A DNA stretch of 12,341 bases, taken from contig CANEUK010000018.1 of NCBI GenBank assembly GCA_947441695.1, positions 1-12,341 of the forward strand, written 5' to 3'. The stretch comes from Rickettsiales bacterium (GTDB lineage: Bacteria; Pseudomonadota; Alphaproteobacteria; Rickettsiales; UBA1997). A program made the translations under genes and the position numbers. The first letter of the stretch is position 1. Each line of letters starts with the position of its first letter. The notes under the pieces were generated by a model, which worked only from the letters and a program-made list of their open reading frames with translations, made no database searches and was not told the origin of the DNA. Positions 7,259 through 12,341 of this stretch are shown one piece after another.

Positions 7259-7693
7259 TTTAAAAAAATCTTGAAGCATTTTTTTTGACTCTTCTTCAAA
7301 AATTCCCGAATAAATTTCGGGTTTATGATGACACGAAGAGCTGCAAAAAATTCTTGCTCCATTTTCAACCGCGCCAAATTTTTGATCAGAAGCTGCATAA
7401 TAAACCCGCTTAATTCTTGCTAAAGAAATTGCCGAAGCGCACATAGAACAAGGTTCGAGAGTCACGTAAATATCGCATTCGTCAAGTCTTGAAGAATTTT
7501 TTATTTTTGCCGCTTGGCGCAAAACCAAAATTTCTGCATGAGCGGTTGGATCTGATAATTTTAGATTTTGATTGTGAGAAGCGGCAATAATTTTTCCATT
7601 TTCAACAATAATCGCTCCAACCGGAACTTCGTCTTTTTTAAAGGCGATAAGAGCTTGATTTAAAGCCTCTTTCATAAAATTATTTTTTATCAA
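7247..7693 (-). CDS. tadA: tRNA-specific adenosine deaminase (wobble A34 to inosine)
   Basis: TadA deaminates A34 of tRNA-Arg(ACG) to inosine, which is essential for reading CGN codons. The 148-residue product has the cytidine-deaminase fold motifs DEVPVGAIIV (21-30), AHAEILVLRQA (51-61; zinc ligand H52 and catalytic E54) and LEPCSMCASAI (79-89; zinc ligands C82 and C85), then ARIKRVYYAASDQKFGAVEN (92-111). Two starts are possible. TTG at 7693 keeps residues NNFMKEAL, which match the F-M-x-x-A-L opening common in TadA proteins, and has a weak AAGAGAA before it. ATG at 7675 gives 142 residues and has no visible Shine-Dalgarno. I prefer the TTG. The gene converges on hemA with interleaved stops and diverges from the methyltransferase gene across 84 bases. 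Confidence 0.93.
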   Translation of the reverse strand: MIKNNFMKEALNQALIAFKKDEVPVGAIIVENGKIIAASHNQNLKLSDPTAHAEILVLRQAAKIKNSSRLDECDIYVTLEPCSMCASAISLARIKRVYYAASDQKFGAVENGARIFCSSSCHHKPEIYSGIFEEESKKMLQDFFKSKR

Positions 7694-7746
7694 AATTCTC
7701 TTAAATTTGGGTTTAATTTTAAGTTGCTGCGCATTCAGTAAATCAC

Positions 7747-7760
7747 TGCATTCGCAATAA
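7747..7760. promoter_or_regulatory. Shared upstream motif copy 1 (TGCATTCGCAATAA)
   Basis: TGCATTCGCAATAA, followed by AGTTTTTA, lies 17 bases before the methyltransferase start. A near-copy lies ahead of bioB at 8891-8904, with one mismatch in 14 and a similar AGTTTTA continuation. The two intergenic regions also share a TTGC(T)TGCGC block further upstream. Repetition before two adjacent same-strand genes suggests a promoter element or operator, but the motif matches no box I know. Confidence 0.35.
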
Positions 7761-7777
7761 AGTTTTTAGTTTTTTAA

Positions 7778-8818
7778 ATGAAAATCTCTAACTTCATGCA
7801 AAACGCTCTTTTTGACAAAGAGCGCGGCTATTATTGCACAAAAAATCCAATCGGAAAAAATTCTGATTTTATTACCGCGCCAGAAATTTCACAGGTTTTT
7901 GGCGAGCTTGTGGCGGCGTATTTTTTGCAAATTTTTGCACTGAAAAAAACGCCAATTTCCCCAAAAAAAATTGCTTTTGTAGAAATGGGCGCGGGTCGCG
8001 GCACTTTATTTGGCGATATTTTGCAAACAATACAAAAACTGGCCGACAAAAAAAATTCTTTAGCCCTTGAATTTATTGAATGCGCAACTTTTCACATCAT
8101 AGAAATTGGCAAAGTTTTGCGTTTGGCTCAACAAGAAAATTTGGCTGGTTTTGCTGATAAATTTCAAATTAATTGGCATGAAAATTTTGATGATTTTTTG
8201 AGTTTTAAAAATGACGAAGCGCAGATTTTTTTCTTAAGCAACGAGCTTTTTGATTGCTTTGCCATCGATCAATTTGTGTTTACCGAAATTGGTTGGCGCG
8301 AAAGATTGGTGGCGCAAAAAAAATTTATTTTGGCACCTTTTAACAAAGAAGCTCACGATTTTATCGAAAAAGAAATTAGCTGTCTTGCGCCAATTGGAGC
8401 GGTTTTTGAAGTTAGTTTTTTAGCAAGAAATTTTGTCAAACAACTTTGCGAGGCTTTAAAAAAGTTTGGCGGAATTGCCGTTAATTTTGACTATGGATAT
8501 TTAGAAAATAAGTTTTTCAACACTTTTCAGGCGGTTAAAAATCATCAAAAAGTTAGTGTTTTGGAAAACGCGCCTAAATGCGATATTACCGCTCAAGTTG
8601 ACTTTAAAATTTTACAAAAAATTGTAGAAAACCAAGGCTTAAATTCTTCGTTAGTTTCGCAAAGCGAGTTTTTAAAAAGCCTTGAAATTGAAGAGCGTCG
8701 CAAAATTTTGCTGGAAAAAAACCCCAAAAAAGCTGCCGAAATAAATTCGTCTATTGACCGCTTGATTGACTCAAATCAAATGGGCGAATTGTTTAAATGC
8801 CTTATCTTTTGGAAATAA
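7778..8818 (+). CDS. SAM-dependent methyltransferase of the MidA/NDUFAF7 family
   Basis: This 346-residue class I methyltransferase is of the DUF185/Methyltransf_28 type. The eukaryotic member NDUFAF7 (MidA) methylates an arginine of a complex I subunit during assembly; the bacterial target is not established. Seen: the family N-terminus FMQNALFDKERGYYCTKNPIG (6-26) with DFITAPEISQVFGELVA (30-46), SAM-binding motif I FVEMGAGRGTLFGDIL (67-82), LSNELFDCFAIDQF (153-166), VNFDYGY (235-241) and TFQAVKNHQK...CDITAQVDF (249-276). The start at ATG 7778 gives the usual length and a correctly placed N-terminal motif. No strong Shine-Dalgarno is visible. It is expressed divergently from tadA, and a 114-base gap with inverted repeats separates it from bioB. 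A link to respiratory complex I assembly is family-based inference. Confidence 0.9.
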   Translation: MKISNFMQNALFDKERGYYCTKNPIGKNSDFITAPEISQVFGELVAAYFLQIFALKKTPISPKKIAFVEMGAGRGTLFGDILQTIQKLADKKNSLALEFIECATFHIIEIGKVLRLAQQENLAGFADKFQINWHENFDDFLSFKNDEAQIFFLSNELFDCFAIDQFVFTEIGWRERLVAQKKFILAPFNKEAHDFIEKEISCLAPIGAVFEVSFLARNFVKQLCEALKKFGGIAVNFDYGYLENKFFNTFQAVKNHQKVSVLENAPKCDITAQVDFKILQKIVENQGLNSSLVSQSEFLKSLEIEERRKILLEKNPKKAAEINSSIDRLIDSNQMGELFKCLIFWK

Positions 8819-8827
8819 ATTCAAACT

Positions 8828-8875
8828 TTTTTAAATTTAGGCAATTGTGAATTGCTTGCGCGAGCTATTTAAAAA
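8828..8875. repeat. Nested inverted repeats between the methyltransferase gene and bioB
   Basis: An outer 9-bp perfect inverted repeat (TTTTTAAAT at 8828-8836, ATTTAAAAA at 8867-8875) encloses an inner perfect hairpin, GCAATT-GTG-AATTGC at 8841-8855. There is no GC-rich stem with a T-run, so it is not a classical terminator. It could be a weak terminator, an operator or an RNA leader structure for bioB. Confidence 0.4.
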
Positions 8876-8889
8876 CTTTTAGCCAATCT

Positions 8890-8904
8890 TTGCATTTGCA
8901 ATAA
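8890..8904. promoter_or_regulatory. Shared upstream motif copy 2, palindromic TTGCATTTGCAA before bioB
   Basis: TTGCATTTGCAA (8890-8901) is a perfect 5-bp inverted repeat, TTGCA-TT-TGCAA, continuing as TAAGTTTTA. It lies 28 bases before the bioB ATG and matches the motif before the methyltransferase gene (7747-7760). It does not resemble the alphaproteobacterial BioR box (TTATCTATAA type), so biotin-responsive control by BioR is not supported here. Confidence 0.35.
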
Positions 8905-8932
8905 GTTTTATTTTTTTACAACCCAAAAAATC

Positions 8933-9928
8933 ATGAAAGAAAATTGCCAAAAAAACGCTGAAGAAATTTTGTTTTCGTCTAACAACTTCATCGAGCGTCA
9001 CGATTTTAGCGTTGAAGAAGTTTTGCAACTTTTTGCTTTGCCGTTTAACGATTTGATTTTTAAGGCCGCCGAAATTCATCGCCAATTTCACGACCAAAAT
9101 AAAGTTCAAATCAGCACGCTTTTAAGCATTAAAACTGGTTCTTGTCCGGAAAATTGTAAATATTGTCCGCAATCAGCGCATTACAACACGGGGCTGGAAA
9201 AAGAATCTTTGATGGAAATTAATAAAATTTTAGATGCCGCAAAATCAGCCAAAGAAGCAGGCGCTTCAAGGTTTTGCATGGGCGCGGCGTGGAGAAATTT
9301 GAACGATCGCGACGTTGATAAAATTTGCAACATCATCGACGAAGTCAAGAAAACAGGGCTTGAAACCTGCATGACGCTTGGAATGTTGAGCAATTTACAA
9401 AGTAAAAAACTAAAAGAAGCGGGCTTGGATTATTACAATCACAATATCGACACTTCGCCAGAATTTTATTCCGAAATTATCACAACGCGCAATTTTGAAG
9501 ATCGCCTAAACACTTTAAAAAATGTGCGCGAAGCGGGATTAAACGTGTGTTCCGGCGGAATTGTTGGAATGGGAGAAAAACTTGAAGATCGCGCCAAAAT
9601 GCTTATTATTTTGGCAAATTTACCAACGCATCCGCAATCGGTTCCAATTAATATGTTGGTAAAAGTTGCGGGAACGCCGATGGATAAAGTTGAGGAATTA
9701 GATCAATTTGAATTTATCAAAACAATTGCCGTTGCCAGAATTTTGATGCCAAAATCGGCGGTTCGTTTATCGGCTGGCCGCGAAAATATGAATGAGCAAA
9801 CTCAAGCCTTGTGTTTTTTGGCGGGAGCTAATTCAATTTTCTATGGCGAAAAATTATTAACCACGTCAAATCCAGAAATGGAGCGCGATAAAAAATTGTT
9901 TGAAAAATTGGGGATTGTGGGGAGATGA
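8933..9928 (+). CDS. bioB: Biotin synthase
   Basis: This radical-SAM enzyme inserts sulfur into dethiobiotin to give biotin, the last step of the pathway. The 331-residue product appears catalytically intact. The [4Fe-4S]/SAM cluster cysteines are C71, C75 and C78 in GSCPENCKYCPQSAHY. The [2Fe-2S] ligands are C115 (RFCMGAAW), C146 (ETCMTLGML), C206 (NVCSGGIVGMGE) and R278 (VRLSAGRE). These align with E. coli C53/C57/C60, C97, C128, C188 and R260 at a constant offset of 18. Other signatures are YNHNIDTSPEFY (168-179) and FLAGANSIFYGEKLLTT (295-311). No other biotin gene is in the window, so BioB is separated from bioF/A/D, or the cell may use imported dethiobiotin. The nearby PLP enzyme is hemA, not bioF. 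It is preceded by a shared palindromic motif and nested inverted repeats. Confidence 0.97.
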   Translation: MKENCQKNAEEILFSSNNFIERHDFSVEEVLQLFALPFNDLIFKAAEIHRQFHDQNKVQISTLLSIKTGSCPENCKYCPQSAHYNTGLEKESLMEINKILDAAKSAKEAGASRFCMGAAWRNLNDRDVDKICNIIDEVKKTGLETCMTLGMLSNLQSKKLKEAGLDYYNHNIDTSPEFYSEIITTRNFEDRLNTLKNVREAGLNVCSGGIVGMGEKLEDRAKMLIILANLPTHPQSVPINMLVKVAGTPMDKVEELDQFEFIKTIAVARILMPKSAVRLSAGRENMNEQTQALCFLAGANSIFYGEKLLTTSNPEMERDKKLFEKLGIVGR

Positions 9929-10011
9929 TTTTTTTAAAAATAATCAACAAAACCCAAGTTGACGGAAAGAAAAAAATTTAAGAAAAACATCAAGAAACAA
10001 ATTTTAAATCT

Positions 10012-10521
10012 ATGAATATTGAGAATATTAAGAAAGTTATTAATAGCCCCGCAACTTTATCTTTCTTGCTTTTAATACAAATAATCTTGCATCTTTTTTA
10101 TTTTAAAATTCAAGAATTTGATCTGCCAAATTCAACAAAAAAATTAGTAATTGATACGATCAAAAATGAGATTTCTTTTAATCCAAAATGCGTTAATGAA
10201 AATTGTAAAAAGGAAGTAAGAAATTTAGAAAATGTTTTGGACGATATTTCTTACGCCAATCAGCTCGGAAGGCTTGATACGATTTCTTTGCTACTTACTT
10301 TGTTTGGAATAGTTATTGGCTTCGGAGCGGTTTTTGGATTTTTACATATTAAAGAGACTTCAGAGGCAATTGCTCGCGATGTCGCAAGAGAGGTTGCAGA
10401 AAATCATGTCAGAAAAGTAGATCTTAACGAGGAGAAAAATGAAATCAGAAACGCTTCTGAAAAAAAAGTTAGCAGCAAAAAAGCCCCTAAAAACTGGGCT
10501 GAAGTTATACAAGATAAATAA
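10012..10521 (+). CDS. Two-TM membrane protein of unknown family, upstream partner of ImmA-like peptidase
   Basis: I do not recognise this 169-residue protein. It has two hydrophobic segments (about 14-32 and 89-112). Between them is a 56-residue loop holding two cysteines five residues apart (C60 and C65 in NPKCVNENCKKEV), which could form a disulfide if periplasmic. The second membrane helix (ISLLLTLFGIVIGFGAVFGFL) leads straight into a charged helix, ETSEAIARDVAREVAENHVRKV (115-136), and a Lys/Glu-rich tail ending NWAEVIQDK. With the N-terminus inside, that tail would be cytoplasmic. There is no clear Shine-Dalgarno. The stop lies 18 bases before the peptidase ATG, so the two are probably cotranscribed. 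Arginine is mostly AGA/AGG, unlike the CGN-rich flanking genes, which suggests separate origin. A sensor or anchor for the peptidase is a guess from linkage only. Confidence 0.72.
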   Translation: MNIENIKKVINSPATLSFLLLIQIILHLFYFKIQEFDLPNSTKKLVIDTIKNEISFNPKCVNENCKKEVRNLENVLDDISYANQLGRLDTISLLLTLFGIVIGFGAVFGFLHIKETSEAIARDVAREVAENHVRKVDLNEEKNEIRNASEKKVSSKKAPKNWAEVIQDK

Positions 10522-10539
10522 AAAAATCGGAGGGAAAAA

Positions 10540-11148
10540 ATGTCTTCAATATTAAAAGAACTAGAGTTGGTAGGAACAATACCAGTGAACATAGAAAGAT
10601 TAATCAAGGGTCAGGGTATATCTTTAAACAAGAATGCATCTTCTAGCGAGATTGCAGTGAACATAGAAAGATTAATCAAGGGTCAGGGTATATCTTTAAA
10701 CAAGAATGCATCTTCTAGCGAGATTGCTAGGGGAACTAACAGATCTTCGACCAGTGGTGATTTTATTGGTGAAATCAGAAAAAACGGCGATGATTATCAA
10801 ATTCTTATTTTGGGTTCTGATCACTATTACAGAAAAAGATTTACCATGGCTCATGAACTGGCTCATTTTGTTCTTCACAAGAATAGTATAGATAAACTGG
10901 GCAGCATTTCTGATTCAACTCAATATCAATCTGAAGGAATCACCGAAGAGCAAGAGCAGGAGGCAAATGCTTTTGCCGCAGAAATTCTAATGCCAGAAGA
11001 CAAAGTAAAAGAAATTTTTGCAGAAACTTACAGAAATCAAAATGGCGACGAAAAAAGCACAATAGAAGAAATGTCAAAAATGTTTCAAGTCTCGCCACGG
11101 GCAATGCGTCTAAGATTATACTTGCTCGATGTAATTAATGAATACTAA
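10540..11148 (+). CDS. ImmA/IrrE-family zinc metallopeptidase with internal tandem duplication
   Basis: ImmA/IrrE peptidases cleave repressor proteins: ImmA cuts the ICEBs1 repressor and IrrE/PprI cuts DdrO after radiation. The 202-residue product has the zinc motif RFTMAHELAHFVLH (100-113; HELAH at 105-109), third ligand E141 in EQEANAFAAEILMP (139-152), and the C-terminal family segment STIEEMSKMFQVSPRAMRLRLYLL (173-196). The N-terminal segment VNIERLIKGQGISLNKNASSSEIA occurs twice in perfect tandem (residues 16-39 and 40-63); without the second copy the protein would be a normal 178 residues. A strong Shine-Dalgarno, GGAGGG at 10529-10534, fixes the ATG at 10540. It is linked to the upstream two-TM protein. 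No helix-turn-helix repressor, the usual substrate, is encoded nearby, so the target is unknown. Confidence 0.9.
   Translation: MSSILKELELVGTIPVNIERLIKGQGISLNKNASSSEIAVNIERLIKGQGISLNKNASSSEIARGTNRSSTSGDFIGEIRKNGDDYQILILGSDHYYRKRFTMAHELAHFVLHKNSIDKLGSISDSTQYQSEGITEEQEQEANAFAAEILMPEDKVKEIFAETYRNQNGDEKSTIEEMSKMFQVSPRAMRLRLYLLDVINEY
10583..10727 (+). repeat. Perfect 72-bp tandem duplication inside the ImmA-like gene
   Basis: Two identical 72-base units lie head to tail: as codons, 10585-10656 and 10657-10728, with the last base differing (A versus T). Exact identity runs from 10583 to 10727 at period 72. The unit is a multiple of three, so it adds 24 residues without breaking the frame. The lack of any silent difference indicates a very recent event or an assembly artefact. 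Confidence 0.97.
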
Positions 11149-11166
11149 CCAAAAAATCGGAGCAAA

Positions 11167-11631
11167 ATGTCAAAAATCGAAGAAAAATTATCAGCGCTTG
11201 GAATCATTCTACCAACGCCGGCGGCGCCAGTTGCAAACTATGTTGGATTTGTCAAATCGGGCGACCAAGTTTTTATTTCTGGTCAATTGCCAATTGAAAA
11301 TGGCGAAGTGAAATTTGTTGGAAAAGTTGGTTCAAAAATTTCAGTTGAAGATGCCAAAAAAGCGGCGCGCCTTTGCGCGATTAATCTTTTGGCGCAAGTT
11401 AAAGCGGCGTGCGAAGGCGATTTGCAGCGCGTGGTTCGATGCGTAAAACTCGGAGTTTTTGTAAATGGCGACGCCGATTTTACCGATCATCCAATTGTTG
11501 CCAATGGCGCTTCTGATTTAATGGTTGAAGTTTTGGGCGAAGCTGGCAAACATGCGCGCGCCGCAGTTGGATCGGGATCTCTTCCGCGCGGCGTTTCGGT
11601 TGAAATTGATGCAATTTTTGAAATTAAATAG
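11167..11631 (+). CDS. RidA/YjgF/YER057c/UK114 family protein
   Basis: RidA proteins hydrolyse reactive enamine/imine intermediates released by PLP enzymes, protecting cell metabolism; some subgroups have other or unknown roles. The 154-residue product has the family core: GFVKSGDQVFISGQLPIENGEV (27-48), AARLCAINLLAQVKAACEGDLQRVVRCVKLGVFVN (66-100) and ARAAVGSGSLPRGVSVEIDAIFE (130-152). R131 lies where the catalytic arginine (E. coli R105) sits, and E147 is in the following strand, so deaminase chemistry is plausible. The longer N-terminus (KIEEKLSALGIILPTPAAPVANY) places it in the ~150-residue YjgF-like subgroup rather than the ~128-residue RidA proper. The start is supported by CGGAG at 11158-11162. 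Codon use returns to CGN and GCG, like the housekeeping genes. Confidence 0.93.
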   Translation: MSKIEEKLSALGIILPTPAAPVANYVGFVKSGDQVFISGQLPIENGEVKFVGKVGSKISVEDAKKAARLCAINLLAQVKAACEGDLQRVVRCVKLGVFVNGDADFTDHPIVANGASDLMVEVLGEAGKHARAAVGSGSLPRGVSVEIDAIFEIK

Positions 11632-11748
11632 GTGGTTTAGAAGCCTTGAATAATAGACGAAATTTTGGAAATTTTGATTTGAGCAAAATTGACTTCAAAA
11701 AGTTGAGTTTTTCTCAATTCAAAATCCAACACCGCTGTATCAACAAAA
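11632..11748. other. Non-coding spacer after ridA-like gene
   Basis: No open frame or RNA gene is visible here. The only structure is a small hairpin, AGTTGAG-TTTTT-CTCAATT (11701-11719, 7-bp stem with one G-U). It lacks a T-run on the plus strand; on the minus strand it is followed by CTTTTTG. It may be a weak terminator or a remnant of the adjacent transposon. Confidence 0.4.
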
Positions 11749-12341
11749 ATGATTAAAAAACCGCGCCAAATGTGGTCAAAAAACAGTCAAAAAAAATGGC
11801 AGCGTAAGTAGGTAAAAATAAGTTCAAATGTAGCTCGTTTTTTTATCAGTGGGTTTAATAAAAGAGGCAAAAAAACAAACTAACTCAAAGCCTATAAAAA
11901 TAGTTGCTTTGTGGCAACAGAACAATCTTGGAAATCTGTTTGGATCTTGATGTTTCTTATCTGTAAGTTAATCAAAGACTTTAATAAGTTTTATGCCTCT
12001 GAAGGCATGTAGGACAAAAATTTGGGCGATTCTTCTAAATCAATAAATCTTTTAATCGAAGCCACTTTTTTCGGGCGAGAATATGGCTTTTTAGTTTTTT
12101 TTAAGATTGGTTAAAAAGTGATTCATTTCAAAGAGATTAAAACCGAATCGGTCAAAGATTTTAGAGAAGGATTAATTGCCTTAAAATCAGTTAATTACAT
12201 CATTCTAAGCGTTACAATCGATGGCAGAAGAGGTTAAACATCAAACAATATCAGAAAGCTGCTTGGAAACATTCCGATTAAAATGTGCCTGTTTCATAAA
12301 AAAGCGATTGTTCGAAAATATATTACAGATCGCCTGCGATC
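11749..12341 (+). pseudogene. Degenerate transposase relic (zinc-ribbon, IS256-like type), runs off window
   Basis: One plus-strand frame from ATG 11749 reads as a decayed transposase with stops at 11809, 11881, 12010, 12112 and 12235. The N-terminus, SKNSQKKWQRK, resembles the zinc-ribbon opening of such proteins with the cysteines lost. The middle part (11881-12009) is poorly conserved. From 12043 the match is good: LLIEATFFGREYGFLVFF, then VIHFKEIKTESVKDFREGL, YIILSVTIDGRRG and LLGNIPIKMCLFHKKAIVRKYITDR. The pattern (ATFFGR.YG.LVF, IDGRRG, MC.FH.KAI..RY.T) is one I associate with transposases annotated as IS256-like variants with a zinc-binding N-terminus; the exact family is uncertain. 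The reading frame is preserved throughout, so decay has been mostly by point mutation. The 3' end lies beyond the window, and I could not find terminal inverted repeats. Confidence 0.8.

Noticed and set aside
8841..8855. Rho-independent terminator for the methyltransferase gene
   Set aside because: The stem is short and AT-rich with no following T-run on the plus strand.
8890..8901. BioR or BirA biotin operator before bioB
   Set aside because: The palindrome TTGCATTTGCAA does not resemble the known BioR box or BirA operator.
10583..10727. CRISPR or tandem regulatory repeat
   Set aside because: There are only two adjacent units with no spacers, and the unit is coding and in frame.
11809..12237. 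Stop-codon recoding to explain the open-looking transposase frame
   Set aside because: Both TAA and TAG would need reassigning, while all other genes here end on TAA, TAG or TGA. Point-mutation decay is simpler.

Overview
The window looks like a piece of chromosome from an AT-rich alphaproteobacterium, most likely a host-associated Rickettsiales-type or related lineage. Three things point that way. A housekeeping sigma-70 C-terminus ends at the left edge. Haem is made through 5-aminolevulinate synthase (the C4 route typical of Alphaproteobacteria). Gene spacing is compact, with many overlapping starts and stops in AT-rich DNA. The lineage call is inference from these traits; no 16S or ribosomal marker is present.

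Layout: (1) 1-354 is the 3' end of rpoD. (2) 440-2888 is a minus-strand, translationally overlapping block read in the order rnhB (RNase HII), tsaC (tRNA threonylcarbamoyl-AMP synthase), a membrane-anchored FKBP-like protein of unknown role, and yciB/ispZ (inner-membrane septation protein). (3) 2983-3828 is an inner-membrane-anchored, ScsC/DsbA-like thiol-disulfide protein, closed by a very clear intrinsic terminator. (4) 3878-7258 is a plus-strand block of PIF1-like helicase, EamA-family transporter and 5-aminolevulinate synthase (hemA), with overlapping junctions. (5) tadA (minus, 7247-7693) converges on hemA and diverges from a MidA/NDUFAF7-type methyltransferase gene (7778-8818), followed by biotin synthase bioB (8933-9928).

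(6) 10012-11148 is the accessory-looking part. It holds a small two-TM membrane protein of unknown family followed by an ImmA/IrrE-type zinc peptidase gene carrying a perfect in-frame 72-bp tandem duplication. These two genes use AGA-rich arginine codons, unlike the CGN-rich neighbours, and may have been acquired. (7) 11167-11631 encodes a RidA-family protein. (8) The remaining ~710 bases hold no intact gene, but from about 11749 to the window edge one reading frame is a recognisable transposase relic with five in-frame stop codons.

Most of the window is housekeeping: transcription, RNA primer removal, tRNA modification (t6A by TsaC, wobble inosine by TadA), envelope protein folding, haem and biotin. 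The most novel candidate is the membrane-protein plus ImmA-peptidase pair beside the dead transposase. By analogy with ImmA/IrrE systems it could be a stress-sensing or element-associated proteolytic switch, but the sequence does not show its target.
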